A DNA stretch of 10,001 nt. Origin: JBHGXV01 sp041920505 (lineage in GTDB: Bacteria; Bacillota; Bacilli; Brevibacillales; Brevibacillaceae). Location: the NCBI GenBank assembly GCA_041920505.1, contig JBHGXV010000058.1, positions 1-10,001 on the forward strand, read 5' to 3'. Made by a program: the position numbers and the translations under genes. This document shows positions 1 through 7,369 of this stretch, piece by piece; position 1 is the first letter of the stretch, and each line of letters begins with the position of its first letter. Below the pieces are notes generated by a model. It was given only the letters and a program-made list of their open reading frames with translations. It did no database searches and had not been told where the DNA came from.

Positions 1-1
1 A

Positions 2-103
2 AGGCGAATTGAGGAATATATCCAATTTTACAATCAAAGTCGACCACAACGAAAACTTAAGAAGCTGACGCCAGTTGAGTACCGACGTCAGCTTGCCGCT
101 TAG
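2..103 (+). CDS. IS3-family transposase, C-terminal fragment (cut by window edge)
   Basis: These are the last 33 codons of a reading frame that enters from outside the window and ends at TAG 101-103. The peptide reads RRIEEYIQFYNQSRPQRK, then LKKLTPVEYRRQLAA. This is the standard C-terminus of the IS3-family (IS150-like) OrfB transposase, in which the FYN-x-RPQ-x-LKKLTPVEYR segment follows the last catalytic Glu of the DDE integrase core. The catalytic residues are off-window, so it cannot be said whether the gene is intact. In IS150-type elements OrfB is normally made as an OrfAB product by programmed frameshifting. Family assignment is confident; the subgroup is not. Confidence 0.88.
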   Translation, partial: RRIEEYIQFYNQSRPQRKLKKLTPVEYRRQLAA

Positions 104-115
104 GGTTTTTTTCAG

Positions 116-140
116 TGTCTACAAAATGGGGTCTTGACCA
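116..140 (+). repeat. Terminal inverted repeat, right end of the IS3-family element
   Basis: This 25-base sequence lies 12 bases after the transposase stop. It begins TGTCTAC and ends TTGACCA. Its reverse complement follows TG-N6-ACCCC-N6-TAGACA, like many IS3-family ends. The mate at the left end is outside the window. Confidence 0.6.
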
Positions 141-173
141 AGTAACATCGGTTTTCCCCAGGGGTATTTCCAA

Positions 174-198
174 TGTCAACTTTAAGGGGTGTACTTCA
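174..198 (+). repeat. Second IS3-type terminal sequence
   Basis: This 25-base sequence begins TGTCAAC and ends TACTTCA. It has the same layout and orientation as the end at 116-140: its reverse complement is TG-N6-ACCCC-N6-TTGACA. An ungapped comparison of the two gives 15 of 25 identical bases. It may be the relic of an older element into whose end the first one inserted, or an alternative end of the same element. The 33 bases between the two show no coding signature. Confidence 0.5.
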
Positions 199-231
199 GC
201 CAGCGACGGGGGTTTGTCCTGTCGATGGACG

Positions 232-321
232 TCACGGCTGGGCAATGTACATCATCGGGATGATCAAGGACAGAACCAGCAGGATGATGATCGTTTTCGC
301 CACAAGTGAGCGCTTCAGCAC
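232..321 (-). CDS. 29-residue single-pass membrane miniprotein, unknown function
   Basis: A short minus-strand frame starts at GTG 321 and stops at TGA 234-232. The start is chosen because a strong ribosome site, AAGGGAGG, precedes it by 7 bases; TTG 324 is the alternative. The peptide starts MLKRSLVAKT, continues with a hydrophobic run (IIILLVLSLIIP) and ends MMYIAQP, so a short basic N-terminus is followed by one membrane helix. It is divergent from the methylmalonyl-CoA operon. No convincing sigma-A promoter is visible upstream. Size and shape recall Firmicutes membrane miniproteins such as the stressosome-associated Prli42, but I do not see that family's usual C-terminal sequence and make no assignment. 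The strong ribosome site and protein-like composition favour a real gene; chance cannot be excluded. Confidence 0.5.
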   Translation of the reverse strand: MLKRSLVAKTIIILLVLSLIIPMMYIAQP

Positions 322-392
322 CAACACCCCTCCCTTCGTGTAACCAATTTTCTCTATAATGAAAAGAAGTGAAAAATTGCGGACAGGTTTCG

Positions 393-420
393 TTGAAAAA
401 GTGTCACACTGTGCTAGAAT
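393..420 (+). promoter_or_regulatory. Sigma-A promoter with extended -10 for the methylmalonyl-CoA operon
   Basis: A -35 box TTGAAA (393-398) and a -10 box TAGAAT (415-420) are separated by 16 bases. A TG dinucleotide at 412-413 makes an extended -10. Transcription would start near 427, giving a leader of about 67 bases to the GTG start at 494. The spacer carries overlapping small palindromes (GTGTCACACTGTG, 401-413) that could bind a regulator. Confidence 0.6.
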
Positions 421-493
421 TGAGACGAGAGTCACAGGTTGCTTGTTGCATGGCAAAAGAATGGAAGCTTGGAGCGAGAATGGAGGGAAACGC

Positions 494-2146
494 GTGTCCA
501 CCAAAGATTTTACCCAACTGTATCAAGACTGGCAACAGCAGGTGAAAAGCCGCCTGGCGAAAACGCCGGAGCGCAAGGAACAGTTCGAGACCTCTTCCGG
601 CATCCCGGTCGAGCGGTTGTATGTGCCGGAGGTAATTGATGACGCTTACATGGAAAAACTGGGATTTCCCGGGGAGTATCCTTATACGCGCGGCGTGCAG
701 CCGACGATGTACCGCGGCCGTTTGTGGACGATGCGCCAATATGCCGGGTTTGGCTCGGCCGAAGAGACGAACAAACGGTTCCGCTACTTGCTGGAACAAG
801 GGCAGACCGGCCTGAGTGTCGCGTTTGACCTGCCGACACAGATCGGCTATGACTCCGACGATCCGATGGCCACCGGGGAAGTGGGGAAAGTCGGGGTGGC
901 GATCGATTCGCTGGAGGATATGGAGACGCTGTTTGAAGGCATCCCGCTGGATCGGGTCAGCACCTCCATGACGATCAACGCTCCCGCGTCCGTGCTGCTC
1001 GCCATGTACATCGCCGTGGCGGAGAAGCAGGGGGTATCTTCCGACAAACTGTCGGGCACGATCCAAAACGATATCTTGAAAGAATACATCGCGCGCGGCA
1101 CGTATATTTTCCCGCCCAAACCGTCGATGCGGCTGATTACCGACATCTTCGCCTACTGCGCGAAGCACGTGCCGAAATGGAACACGATCAGCATCAGCGG
1201 CTATCACATCCGCGAGGCCGGTTCGACCGCCGTGCAGGAAGTGGCGTTTACCTTGGCTGACGGGATCGCCTATGTAGAGGCCGCGTTGCAGGCGGGACTG
1301 GACATCGACCAGTTCGCCCCGCAGTTGTCCTTCTTCTTTAACGGGCACAACAACTTTTTTGAGGAAATCGCCAAATTCCGCGCGGCTCGGCGGATGTGGG
1401 CACGCTTGATGCGCGAGCGCTACGGAGCAAAAAATCCCAAGTCGTGGCAGTTCCGCGTCCACACCCAGACCGGCGGCTCGACGCTGACGGCGCAGCAGCC
1501 GGACAACAACATCGTCCGCGTGACGATCCAGGCGCTGGCGGCCGTGCTGGGCGGCACGCAAAGCCTGCACACCAACTCCCGCGACGAAGCGTTGGCGCTG
1601 CCCACCGAGGAATCGGCGCGGATCGCGTTGCGCACGCAGCAGATCATCGCCTTCGAAAGCGGCGTCACGGACACGGTCGACCCGCTGGCCGGTTCGTACT
1701 ACGTTGAGTACCTCACCGACCAGATTGAGTTGCGTGCGCTCGAATACATGGAAAAAATCGAGAAAATGGGCGGCGCGGTGGCTGCGGTGGAAGCCGGCTA
1801 CATGCAGCGGGAGATTCACAAGCAGGCCTATGAAACGCAACGAAAAATCGAGTCCGGCGAAGAGAAAGTGGTCGGCATGAACTGCTTCCGGCTGGAAAAT
1901 GAACCACAGCCCGAACTGTTGCGCGTCGATCCCGAACTGGGACGAAAACAGACGGAGAAGCTGAAAGCGCTGCGGGCACGACGCGACAACGCCCGTGTCG
2001 AGCAAGCACTCGCTCAGTTGCGGGAGGCGGCACAAGGAACAAAGAACCTGATGCCGCCGATCCTGGAGTGCGTTCGCCGCTATGCGACGATCGGCGAAAT
2101 TTGCGGCGTACTGCGGCAGGTGTTCGGCGAGTACCGCGCCGTGTAA
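494..2146 (+). CDS. Methylmalonyl-CoA mutase, catalytic (large) subunit
   Basis: This 550-residue protein is the TIM-barrel catalytic subunit of a cobalamin-dependent acyl-CoA mutase, without the C-terminal B12-binding domain, which is on the next gene. Family motifs include RQYAGFGSAEETN, GLSVAFDLPTQIGYDSD, SGTIQNDILKEYIARGTY and SISGYHIREAG. By eye, Tyr83, Arg201 and His238 align with Tyr89, Arg207 and His244 of Propionibacterium methylmalonyl-CoA mutase at a constant offset of six. Isobutyryl-CoA mutases have Phe and Gln at the first two positions, so the expected reaction is (R)-methylmalonyl-CoA to succinyl-CoA. The start is GTG 494: GGAGGG lies 6 bases upstream and the product then has the usual family N-terminus (MSTKDFTQLYQDW). 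The frame stays open back to an ATG at 359, but the promoter lies inside that extension. It is the first gene of a three-gene operon, followed after 24 bases by the fused subunit. Confidence 0.93.
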   Translation: MSTKDFTQLYQDWQQQVKSRLAKTPERKEQFETSSGIPVERLYVPEVIDDAYMEKLGFPGEYPYTRGVQPTMYRGRLWTMRQYAGFGSAEETNKRFRYLLEQGQTGLSVAFDLPTQIGYDSDDPMATGEVGKVGVAIDSLEDMETLFEGIPLDRVSTSMTINAPASVLLAMYIAVAEKQGVSSDKLSGTIQNDILKEYIARGTYIFPPKPSMRLITDIFAYCAKHVPKWNTISISGYHIREAGSTAVQEVAFTLADGIAYVEAALQAGLDIDQFAPQLSFFFNGHNNFFEEIAKFRAARRMWARLMRERYGAKNPKSWQFRVHTQTGGSTLTAQQPDNNIVRVTIQALAAVLGGTQSLHTNSRDEALALPTEESARIALRTQQIIAFESGVTDTVDPLAGSYYVEYLTDQIELRALEYMEKIEKMGGAVAAVEAGYMQREIHKQAYETQRKIESGEEKVVGMNCFRLENEPQPELLRVDPELGRKQTEKLKALRARRDNARVEQALAQLREAAQGTKNLMPPILECVRRYATIGEICGVLRQVFGEYRAV

Positions 2147-2170
2147 ACCAAATCGTAAGGAGGATGCGAC

Positions 2171-3009
2171 ATGGAGCAAAAAATTCGCGTGCTGGTGGCG
2201 AAGCCGGGGTTGGACGGTCATGACCGGGGAGCGCTGGTGATCGCTCAGGCGCTTCGCGACGAAGGCATGGAAGTGGTGTACACGGGGCTTCGGCAGTCGC
2301 CGGCCCAGATCGTTAGCGCGGCGATTCAGGAGGATGTCGACTGCATCGGGTTGTCCTGTCTGTCCGGCGCGCACAATGAACTGTTTCCGGAAGTGGTTCG
2401 GCTGCTTCGTGAACAACAGGCGGATGACATCCTTGTCATCGGCGGGGGCGTGATTCCGCAGGAGGACATCCCGTTTCTCGAATCACAGGGGATCGCCAAG
2501 GTGTTCACCCCTGGCACACCGACGAAAGAAACGGCGGACTTTATCCGCGCGCACGTAAAGCGCAAGCGGGTGACGCTCGTTGAGCCGCCGAAAAAGATCG
2601 CCCACATCGGCATCGCGGTGGCGAGCATTGACGCCGCCCTGCCGTTCTATACCGAACAATTGGGACTTCCGCTGCTCGGCCGAGAAACGGTGGAGAGCGA
2701 GCAGGTGCGCGTGGCGTTTCTCGGCATCGGGGAGACGCGGATCGAACTGCTGGAGCCGCTACATCCCGACAGCGCCATCGCCAAGTTTATCGCCAAGCGG
2801 GGAGAAGGCATCCACCACATCGCCCTGGACGTCGACGATGTGCAGGAGAGGCTTGCGCGCCTCAAGGCAAACGGCGTCCCGCTGATCCACGAGACGCCAA
2901 AGACCGGCGCTCACAACGCGCAAATCGCCTTTTTGCATCCGAAAGCGGCGGGCGGCGTGTTGTTTGAACTGTGCCAGTACCCGAAAGACAACAAGGAGGG
3001 AACCATCGC

Positions 3010-3013
<4 letters not shown>
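2171..3013 (+). CDS. Fusion of mutase cobalamin-binding subunit and methylmalonyl-CoA epimerase
   Basis: The 280-residue protein has two domains. Residues 1-130 are the B12-binding (Rossmann-like) domain of methylmalonyl-CoA mutase, with the DxHxxG motif as D15-G-H17-D-R-G20 (His17 is the expected lower cobalt ligand), the SxL stretch LSCLSGAH, and GGGVIP. After a linker rich in Lys, Arg and Pro, residues 142-272 are a vicinal-oxygen-chelate epimerase that interconverts (S)- and (R)-methylmalonyl-CoA. Its likely metal ligands are His145, Glu192, His215 or His216, and Glu266, in the contexts AHIGIAV, RIELLEP, GIHHIALDV and VLFELCQYP. No frameshift or stop separates the domains. A strong site (AAGGAGG) lies 7 bases before ATG 2171. 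The stop overlaps the next start as ATGA (3010-3013), which suggests translational coupling. B12 domain and epimerase are more usually separate proteins, or the B12 domain is joined to the mutase. Confidence 0.92.
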
Positions 3014-4566
<1,553 letters not shown>

Positions 4567-4627
4567 GGTTACGTGAAGGATGTTCGCAAATTCTCCTTGA
4601 TTCTGTGGAAACGCATGGCATCCCCCG

Positions 4628-4644
4628 CCCGTTTCGGGTATACT
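4628..4644 (+). promoter_or_regulatory. Possible promoter (-10 TATACT) before the M20 peptidase gene
   Basis: TATACT at 4639-4644 matches the sigma-A -10 in five of six bases and lies about 50 bases before ATG 4695. No good -35 is found 16-18 bases upstream (4615-4622 is poor). A small inverted repeat, CCCG-TTT-CGGG (4628-4638), abuts the -10 and might substitute for a -35 as a regulator site. No terminator was seen after 4566, so read-through from the upstream operon is also possible. Confidence 0.35.
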
Positions 4645-4694
4645 AGGGTCGAGCAAGTTTTTTTGATTGATTCCATAGCAGATTAGGGGGAATT

Positions 4695-5813
4695 ATGTTG
4701 ATTAATCAGCAACGCTTGTTGGATGAGTTTCTCGAATTGGTCCAGATCGACAGTGAAACGAAGCACGAGGCTGAGATCGCCAAGGTGCTGAAAGAAAAAC
4801 TGACCGCGCTCGGCCTGACGGTGGAAGAAGACGACGCCGCCGCCAAGACCGGCCATGGGGCGAACAACCTGTTTGCCACCCTGCCCGGCACGGCTCCCGG
4901 CCCGACCATCTTGTTCAGCAGCCACATGGACACTGTCGTCCCCGGCAAAGGCGTGAAGCCGTCGATCAAGGACGGATATGTCGTCTCCGACGGCACCACG
5001 ATCCTGGGTGCTGACGACAAGGCGGGGATTGCGGCGATTCTGGAAGCGATTCGCACGCTGAAGGAAAAGAATCTGCCGCATCCGACGATCCAGGTGGTGA
5101 TCACCACGGGCGAGGAGTCCGGGTTGGTCGGTTCGCGTCACATGGACAGCAGCCTGCTGAAAGCGGAGATGGGCTTTATTTTCGACTCCAACGGCAAGGT
5201 GGGCGAAGTGATCACCGCCGCCGCCGGACAGTATCGGATCGTCACCAAAATCTACGGCAAGGCGGCGCACGCCGGCGTCAACCCGGAAGACGGGATCAGC
5301 GCGATCACGGTGGCGAGCAAGGCGATTGCCCGCATGCCGCTGGGGCGCATCGACGCCGACACCACCGCCAATGTGGGCCGGTTCGAGGGCGGCAAAGCGT
5401 ACAACATCGTCACCGACTACGTCGAAGTCTGGTCGGAAGCGCGCAGCCTGGTCATGGACAAGTTGGAAGAGCAAGTGAAAAAGATGACCACGGCGTTCGA
5501 ACAGGCGGCCGCCGAGATGGGTGCCCGCTGCGAGAACGAGGTCATCTTCATGTACCACGGCTACAAGTTTGACGAAAACACGCCGGTGGTGCAAAAGGCG
5601 ATTAACGCGATCAAGCGCGTCGGCCGGGAGCCGAAGCTGGAGAAAAGCGGCGGCGGCAGCGACGGTAACGTGTTCAACGGCTACGGCATCCCGACCGTCA
5701 ACTTTGGAATCGGGTACGAGGAGATTCACACCACCAACGAGCGGATGCCGATCGAGGAATTGTACAAAGCGGCCGAGTTGGCGCTGGCTGTCGTCGAGGA
5801 AGTGCTGGCGTAA
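4695..5813 (+). CDS. M20-family metallopeptidase, YqjE / PepT-like
   Basis: This 372-residue cytosolic zinc peptidase is close in length to Bacillus YqjE (about 371). The five di-zinc ligands and the catalytic residues are visible: His77 and Asp79 in SSHMDTVVPG, bridging Asp107 in LGADDKAG, catalytic Glu140 with ligand Glu141 in TTGEESGLVGS, Asp164 in FDSNG, and His345 in IHTTNER. The lid/dimerisation domain lies near 180-290, with AAHAGVNPEDG (His192). Members act on short peptides (tripeptidase T-like), although the true substrate of YqjE is not established. AGGGGG lies 4 bases before the ATG, a rather short spacing. It follows the YqjD-like gene just as yqjE follows yqjD in Bacillus, but 128 bases separate them, so co-transcription is uncertain. 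It ends in a strong terminator. Confidence 0.9.
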   Translation: MLINQQRLLDEFLELVQIDSETKHEAEIAKVLKEKLTALGLTVEEDDAAAKTGHGANNLFATLPGTAPGPTILFSSHMDTVVPGKGVKPSIKDGYVVSDGTTILGADDKAGIAAILEAIRTLKEKNLPHPTIQVVITTGEESGLVGSRHMDSSLLKAEMGFIFDSNGKVGEVITAAAGQYRIVTKIYGKAAHAGVNPEDGISAITVASKAIARMPLGRIDADTTANVGRFEGGKAYNIVTDYVEVWSEARSLVMDKLEEQVKKMTTAFEQAAAEMGARCENEVIFMYHGYKFDENTPVVQKAINAIKRVGREPKLEKSGGGSDGNVFNGYGIPTVNFGIGYEEIHTTNERMPIEELYKAAELALAVVEEVLA

Positions 5814-5835
5814 CGACATGGGCTTTGGAACGGAA

Positions 5836-5872
5836 AAAGAGGTTGGGGGAAACCCGAACCTCTTTCGTTTTA
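5836..5872 (+). terminator. Intrinsic terminator after the M20 peptidase gene
   Basis: A perfect 9-bp stem (AAAGAGGTT 5836-5844 with AACCTCTTT 5857-5865) is extended inward past a G-G mismatch by GGG/CCC, with a GAAA loop, and is followed by CGTTTT. It lies 22 bases after the stop at 5813 and closes the upstream transcription unit. Confidence 0.88.
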
Positions 5873-5962
5873 AAGAAACGCGATCCACAAGCGACGGCCC
5901 GGCATGGTTCGGCCTCGCGCGGCATACGATGAGAGAAACACGAGCGGGCGGGAGGTGACGGG

Positions 5963-7204
5963 ATGCTTCGGGTGGCCACTGGGCTGGTCGTGGAGGTGAT
6001 CGAGGAGCGGCAAGGGGTTCAGGAGTTGTCTGTCATCGTCGACGGCAGGACGGGGGCGGAACGGGCGGTCTCCTTCACATCGGCCGGGTTTGCCTGTGAA
6101 GCGGGCGATCGGGTGTTGCTCAATCTTACGGCGGTCACGCTCGGGCTTGGCACCGGCGGAGTCCACTTCGTTATCGCCAAACTGCCTTTCGACTCAGGGA
6201 GCCAGGAGATGCGAGCGGGCAGCGGGAGTCCCGGTGAACGCGAAGAGGACTGGTATCCCACGACCTGGGGGCATGTGATGAAATGCCGCTACACCCCGCT
6301 GCAACTGGCGGTGGACGCCGTGGAGGAGGCGCACAGTCCGTGGCATGCGCTGTTGTCCGACGAGACGCTCAATCTGATGCGTACCCCGGTGGTGATCGGC
6401 GAATTGCACAGCATGCTGCCGATGGTGGCCCTGGCGCTGAAGCGGCTTGAACCGGATGTGCGGATCGTCTACGTGATGCCGGACGGGGCGGCCCTGTCAC
6501 TCGCGGTCAGCCGCCACGCGCACCATCTGAAAGGGTTGGGGGTCCTCGCGGCCACAGTGTCGTGCGGACAGGCGTGGGGCGGCGATTACGAGGCCGTCAA
6601 CCTGCATACCGGCTTGCTCGCGGCCAAACACATTGCCGGGGCGGACGTGATTCTCTGCATGCCGGGGCCGGGAGTGGTGGGCACGGGGACGCCGCTTGGC
6701 TTCAGCGGGATACAGGTGGCGGAGATGATTCATGCCGCGTCGCTGTTGGACGGGATACCGATCGTGGTGCCCCGCGTCAGCTTTGCCGATCCCCGCGAGC
6801 GGCACGTGGGGATCAGTCACCACACGCGCACCGTCTTGACCCGGTTCGCCCTTCGGCCCGCGCTGGTGCCCATTCCCGCTTTTGGCGACCAGCGAGATGA
6901 GGTGCTGGAACAGCAGGCGGCGAAGGACGGATGGCCGAAGCGGCATTACCGGCTGTCCGCCGGTGCGGTGGCACTCGACTCTCTAAAGCGCGTGCAGGCC
7001 GGTTATCCGGAGACGATCACCACGATGGGCAGGGACGTGCATTCGGAGCCAAGCCTGTTCCAGACCGCCTGGCTGGCCGCGCAGGTGGCGCAATTTGTCG
7101 CGGAGCGGATGCGCGCGCTCAGGGACGCCGCTTTACCGCCCGGTCGCGACGCTCTAGCCATGCTTGCAGCGTTGTGGGTGAATGTGACCAACGGCGAAGC
7201 GTAG
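5963..7204 (+). CDS. DUF3866 family protein, function unknown
   Basis: This 413-residue soluble protein is recognised as DUF3866 from conserved blocks: HVMKCRYTPLQLAVDAVEE, GQAWGGDYEAVNLHTGLLAA (from residue 202), MPGPGVVGTGTPLGFSG, and SFADPRERHVGISHHTRTVL. No signal peptide or membrane helix is seen. The N-terminal 70 residues look like a small beta-rich domain (VVEVIEERQGVQELSVIVDG), followed by a Gly/Arg/Glu-rich linker at about 75-95. The invariant Gly-rich and His/Asp/Arg motifs suggest an enzyme or ligand-binding protein, but no reaction is known to me. The start has GGAGGTGA with 7 bases between GGAGG and ATG 5963. It is the first gene after a terminator, but no clear promoter was found in 5873-5962. 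Its last 86 bases overlap the convergent mciZ-like gene. Confidence 0.82.
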   Translation: MLRVATGLVVEVIEERQGVQELSVIVDGRTGAERAVSFTSAGFACEAGDRVLLNLTAVTLGLGTGGVHFVIAKLPFDSGSQEMRAGSGSPGEREEDWYPTTWGHVMKCRYTPLQLAVDAVEEAHSPWHALLSDETLNLMRTPVVIGELHSMLPMVALALKRLEPDVRIVYVMPDGAALSLAVSRHAHHLKGLGVLAATVSCGQAWGGDYEAVNLHTGLLAAKHIAGADVILCMPGPGVVGTGTPLGFSGIQVAEMIHAASLLDGIPIVVPRVSFADPRERHVGISHHTRTVLTRFALRPALVPIPAFGDQRDEVLEQQAAKDGWPKRHYRLSAGAVALDSLKRVQAGYPETITTMGRDVHSEPSLFQTAWLAAQVAQFVAERMRALRDAALPPGRDALAMLAALWVNVTNGEA

Positions 7205-7265
7205 CGCGGATTTCCCACGCTTTTCCGACCATGCGCAATTGTCCGGGTGCCACATAGGTTTTCAT
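7119..7265 (-). CDS. mciZ: MciZ-like Z-ring formation inhibitor peptide
   Basis: A 48-residue minus-strand peptide starts MKTYVAPGQLRMVGKAWEIR and ends WLERRDRAVKRRP. Bacillus subtilis MciZ (40 residues, MKVHRMPKGVVLVGKAWEIR at its start, as recalled) shares the VGKAWEIRA block. From ATG 7265 the two align without a gap, so that Arg20, which contacts FtsZ, stays at position 20. MciZ is made under sigma-E in the mother cell and caps the minus end of FtsZ filaments, blocking a second division during sporulation. The start could also be ATG 7268; AAAGGAG lies 6 bases before that codon and 9 before the chosen one. The protein is longer than B. subtilis MciZ by a basic tail. It lies in the nudF-spoIIM-fur neighbourhood and overlaps the end of the DUF3866 gene tail to tail. 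The short length makes it easy to miss; the shared motif makes it convincing. Confidence 0.82.
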   Translation of the reverse strand: MKTYVAPGQLRMVGKAWEIRATLRRWSHSPTTLQAWLERRDRAVKRRP

Positions 7266-7283
7266 CATGATCCACTCCTTTGG

Positions 7284-7289
7284 TACAAT
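7284..7289 (+). promoter_or_regulatory. Possible -10 element for nudF
   Basis: TACAAT at 7284-7289 matches the sigma-A -10 in five of six bases. Seventeen bases upstream is a weak -35, TTCATC (7261-7266, three of six). It would give a leader of about 75 bases to ATG 7370 and overlaps the mciZ ribosome site on the other strand. Confidence 0.35.
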
Positions 7290-7316
7290 AGGTGGGACAA
7301 GCCCGATTTGTTGACA

Positions 7317-7345
7317 AGTGTATGTGGCCGGCACCTGTTTTAGAA
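7317..7345 (-). promoter_or_regulatory. Sigma-E-like promoter for the mciZ-like gene
   Basis: On the minus strand CATACACT (7324-7317) fits the sigma-E -10 consensus CATACAnT exactly. It lies 51 bases before the chosen start, giving a leader of about 45 bases. The matching -35 (about 7345-7339) is poor, with three of seven consensus bases. It is supported by the known sigma-E control of mciZ in B. subtilis. Confidence 0.45.
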
Positions 7346-7351
7346 CCGGCC
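7326..7351 (+). repeat. Inverted repeat in the nudF leader
   Basis: GGCCGG (7326-7331) and CCGGCC (7346-7351) form a 6-bp GC stem with a 14-base loop, ending 5 bases before the nudF ribosome site at 7357. It has no T-run and so is not an intrinsic terminator for nudF. It also spans the spacer and -35 region of the minus-strand mciZ promoter. Confidence 0.35.
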
Positions 7352-7369
7352 CGTTCAGGAGGAGAAAAC

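Larger units (their letters stand above)
1..140 (+). mobile_element. 3' end of an IS3-family insertion sequence
   Basis: The window opens inside an insertion sequence: the C-terminal transposase codons (2-103) are followed after 12 bases by a likely terminal inverted repeat at 116-140. Read inward on the minus strand, that end is TG-N6-ACCCC-N6-TAGACA, the layout typical of IS3-family ends, which begin TG and end CA. The left end and most of the element lie outside the window, so neither the matching repeat nor a target duplication can be checked. The right boundary could instead be 198, where a second sequence of the same pattern lies. Confidence 0.7.

Noticed and set aside
115..309. A 64-codon plus-strand frame across the IS ends
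   Set aside because: It runs through both IS terminal sequences, has no ribosome site and no family resemblance, and overlaps the better-supported minus-strand miniprotein gene.
355..360. Perfect TATAAT on the plus strand ahead of the mutase
   Set aside because: No -35 match at 15-19 bases spacing and no extended -10; the promoter at 393-420 is better and closer to the GTG start.
404..2416. A 670-codon open frame on the minus strand opposite the mutase and fusion genes
   Set aside because: The composition is low-complexity, rich in Arg, His, Leu and Val, as expected for the complement of GC-rich coding DNA. No motifs or ribosome site were seen, and the plus strand encodes clear mutase and B12 motifs.
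4567..4694. Terminator after the carboxyltransferase gene
   Set aside because: The only inverted repeat (CCCG-TTT-CGGG, 4628-4638) is four base pairs long and is followed by GTATACTAGG rather than a T-run; the later T7 stretch is over 20 bases away.
4683..5888. A 401-codon minus-strand frame opposite the M20 peptidase gene
   Set aside because: It is a shadow of the peptidase gene; the plus frame has all zinc ligands, and the minus frame spans the terminator.
7311..7316. TTGACA as the -35 of a nudF promoter
   Set aside because: No acceptable -10 lies 16-19 bases downstream (7333-7341 reads ACCTGTTTT). The nearest, TAGAAC at 7341, is 24 bases away.
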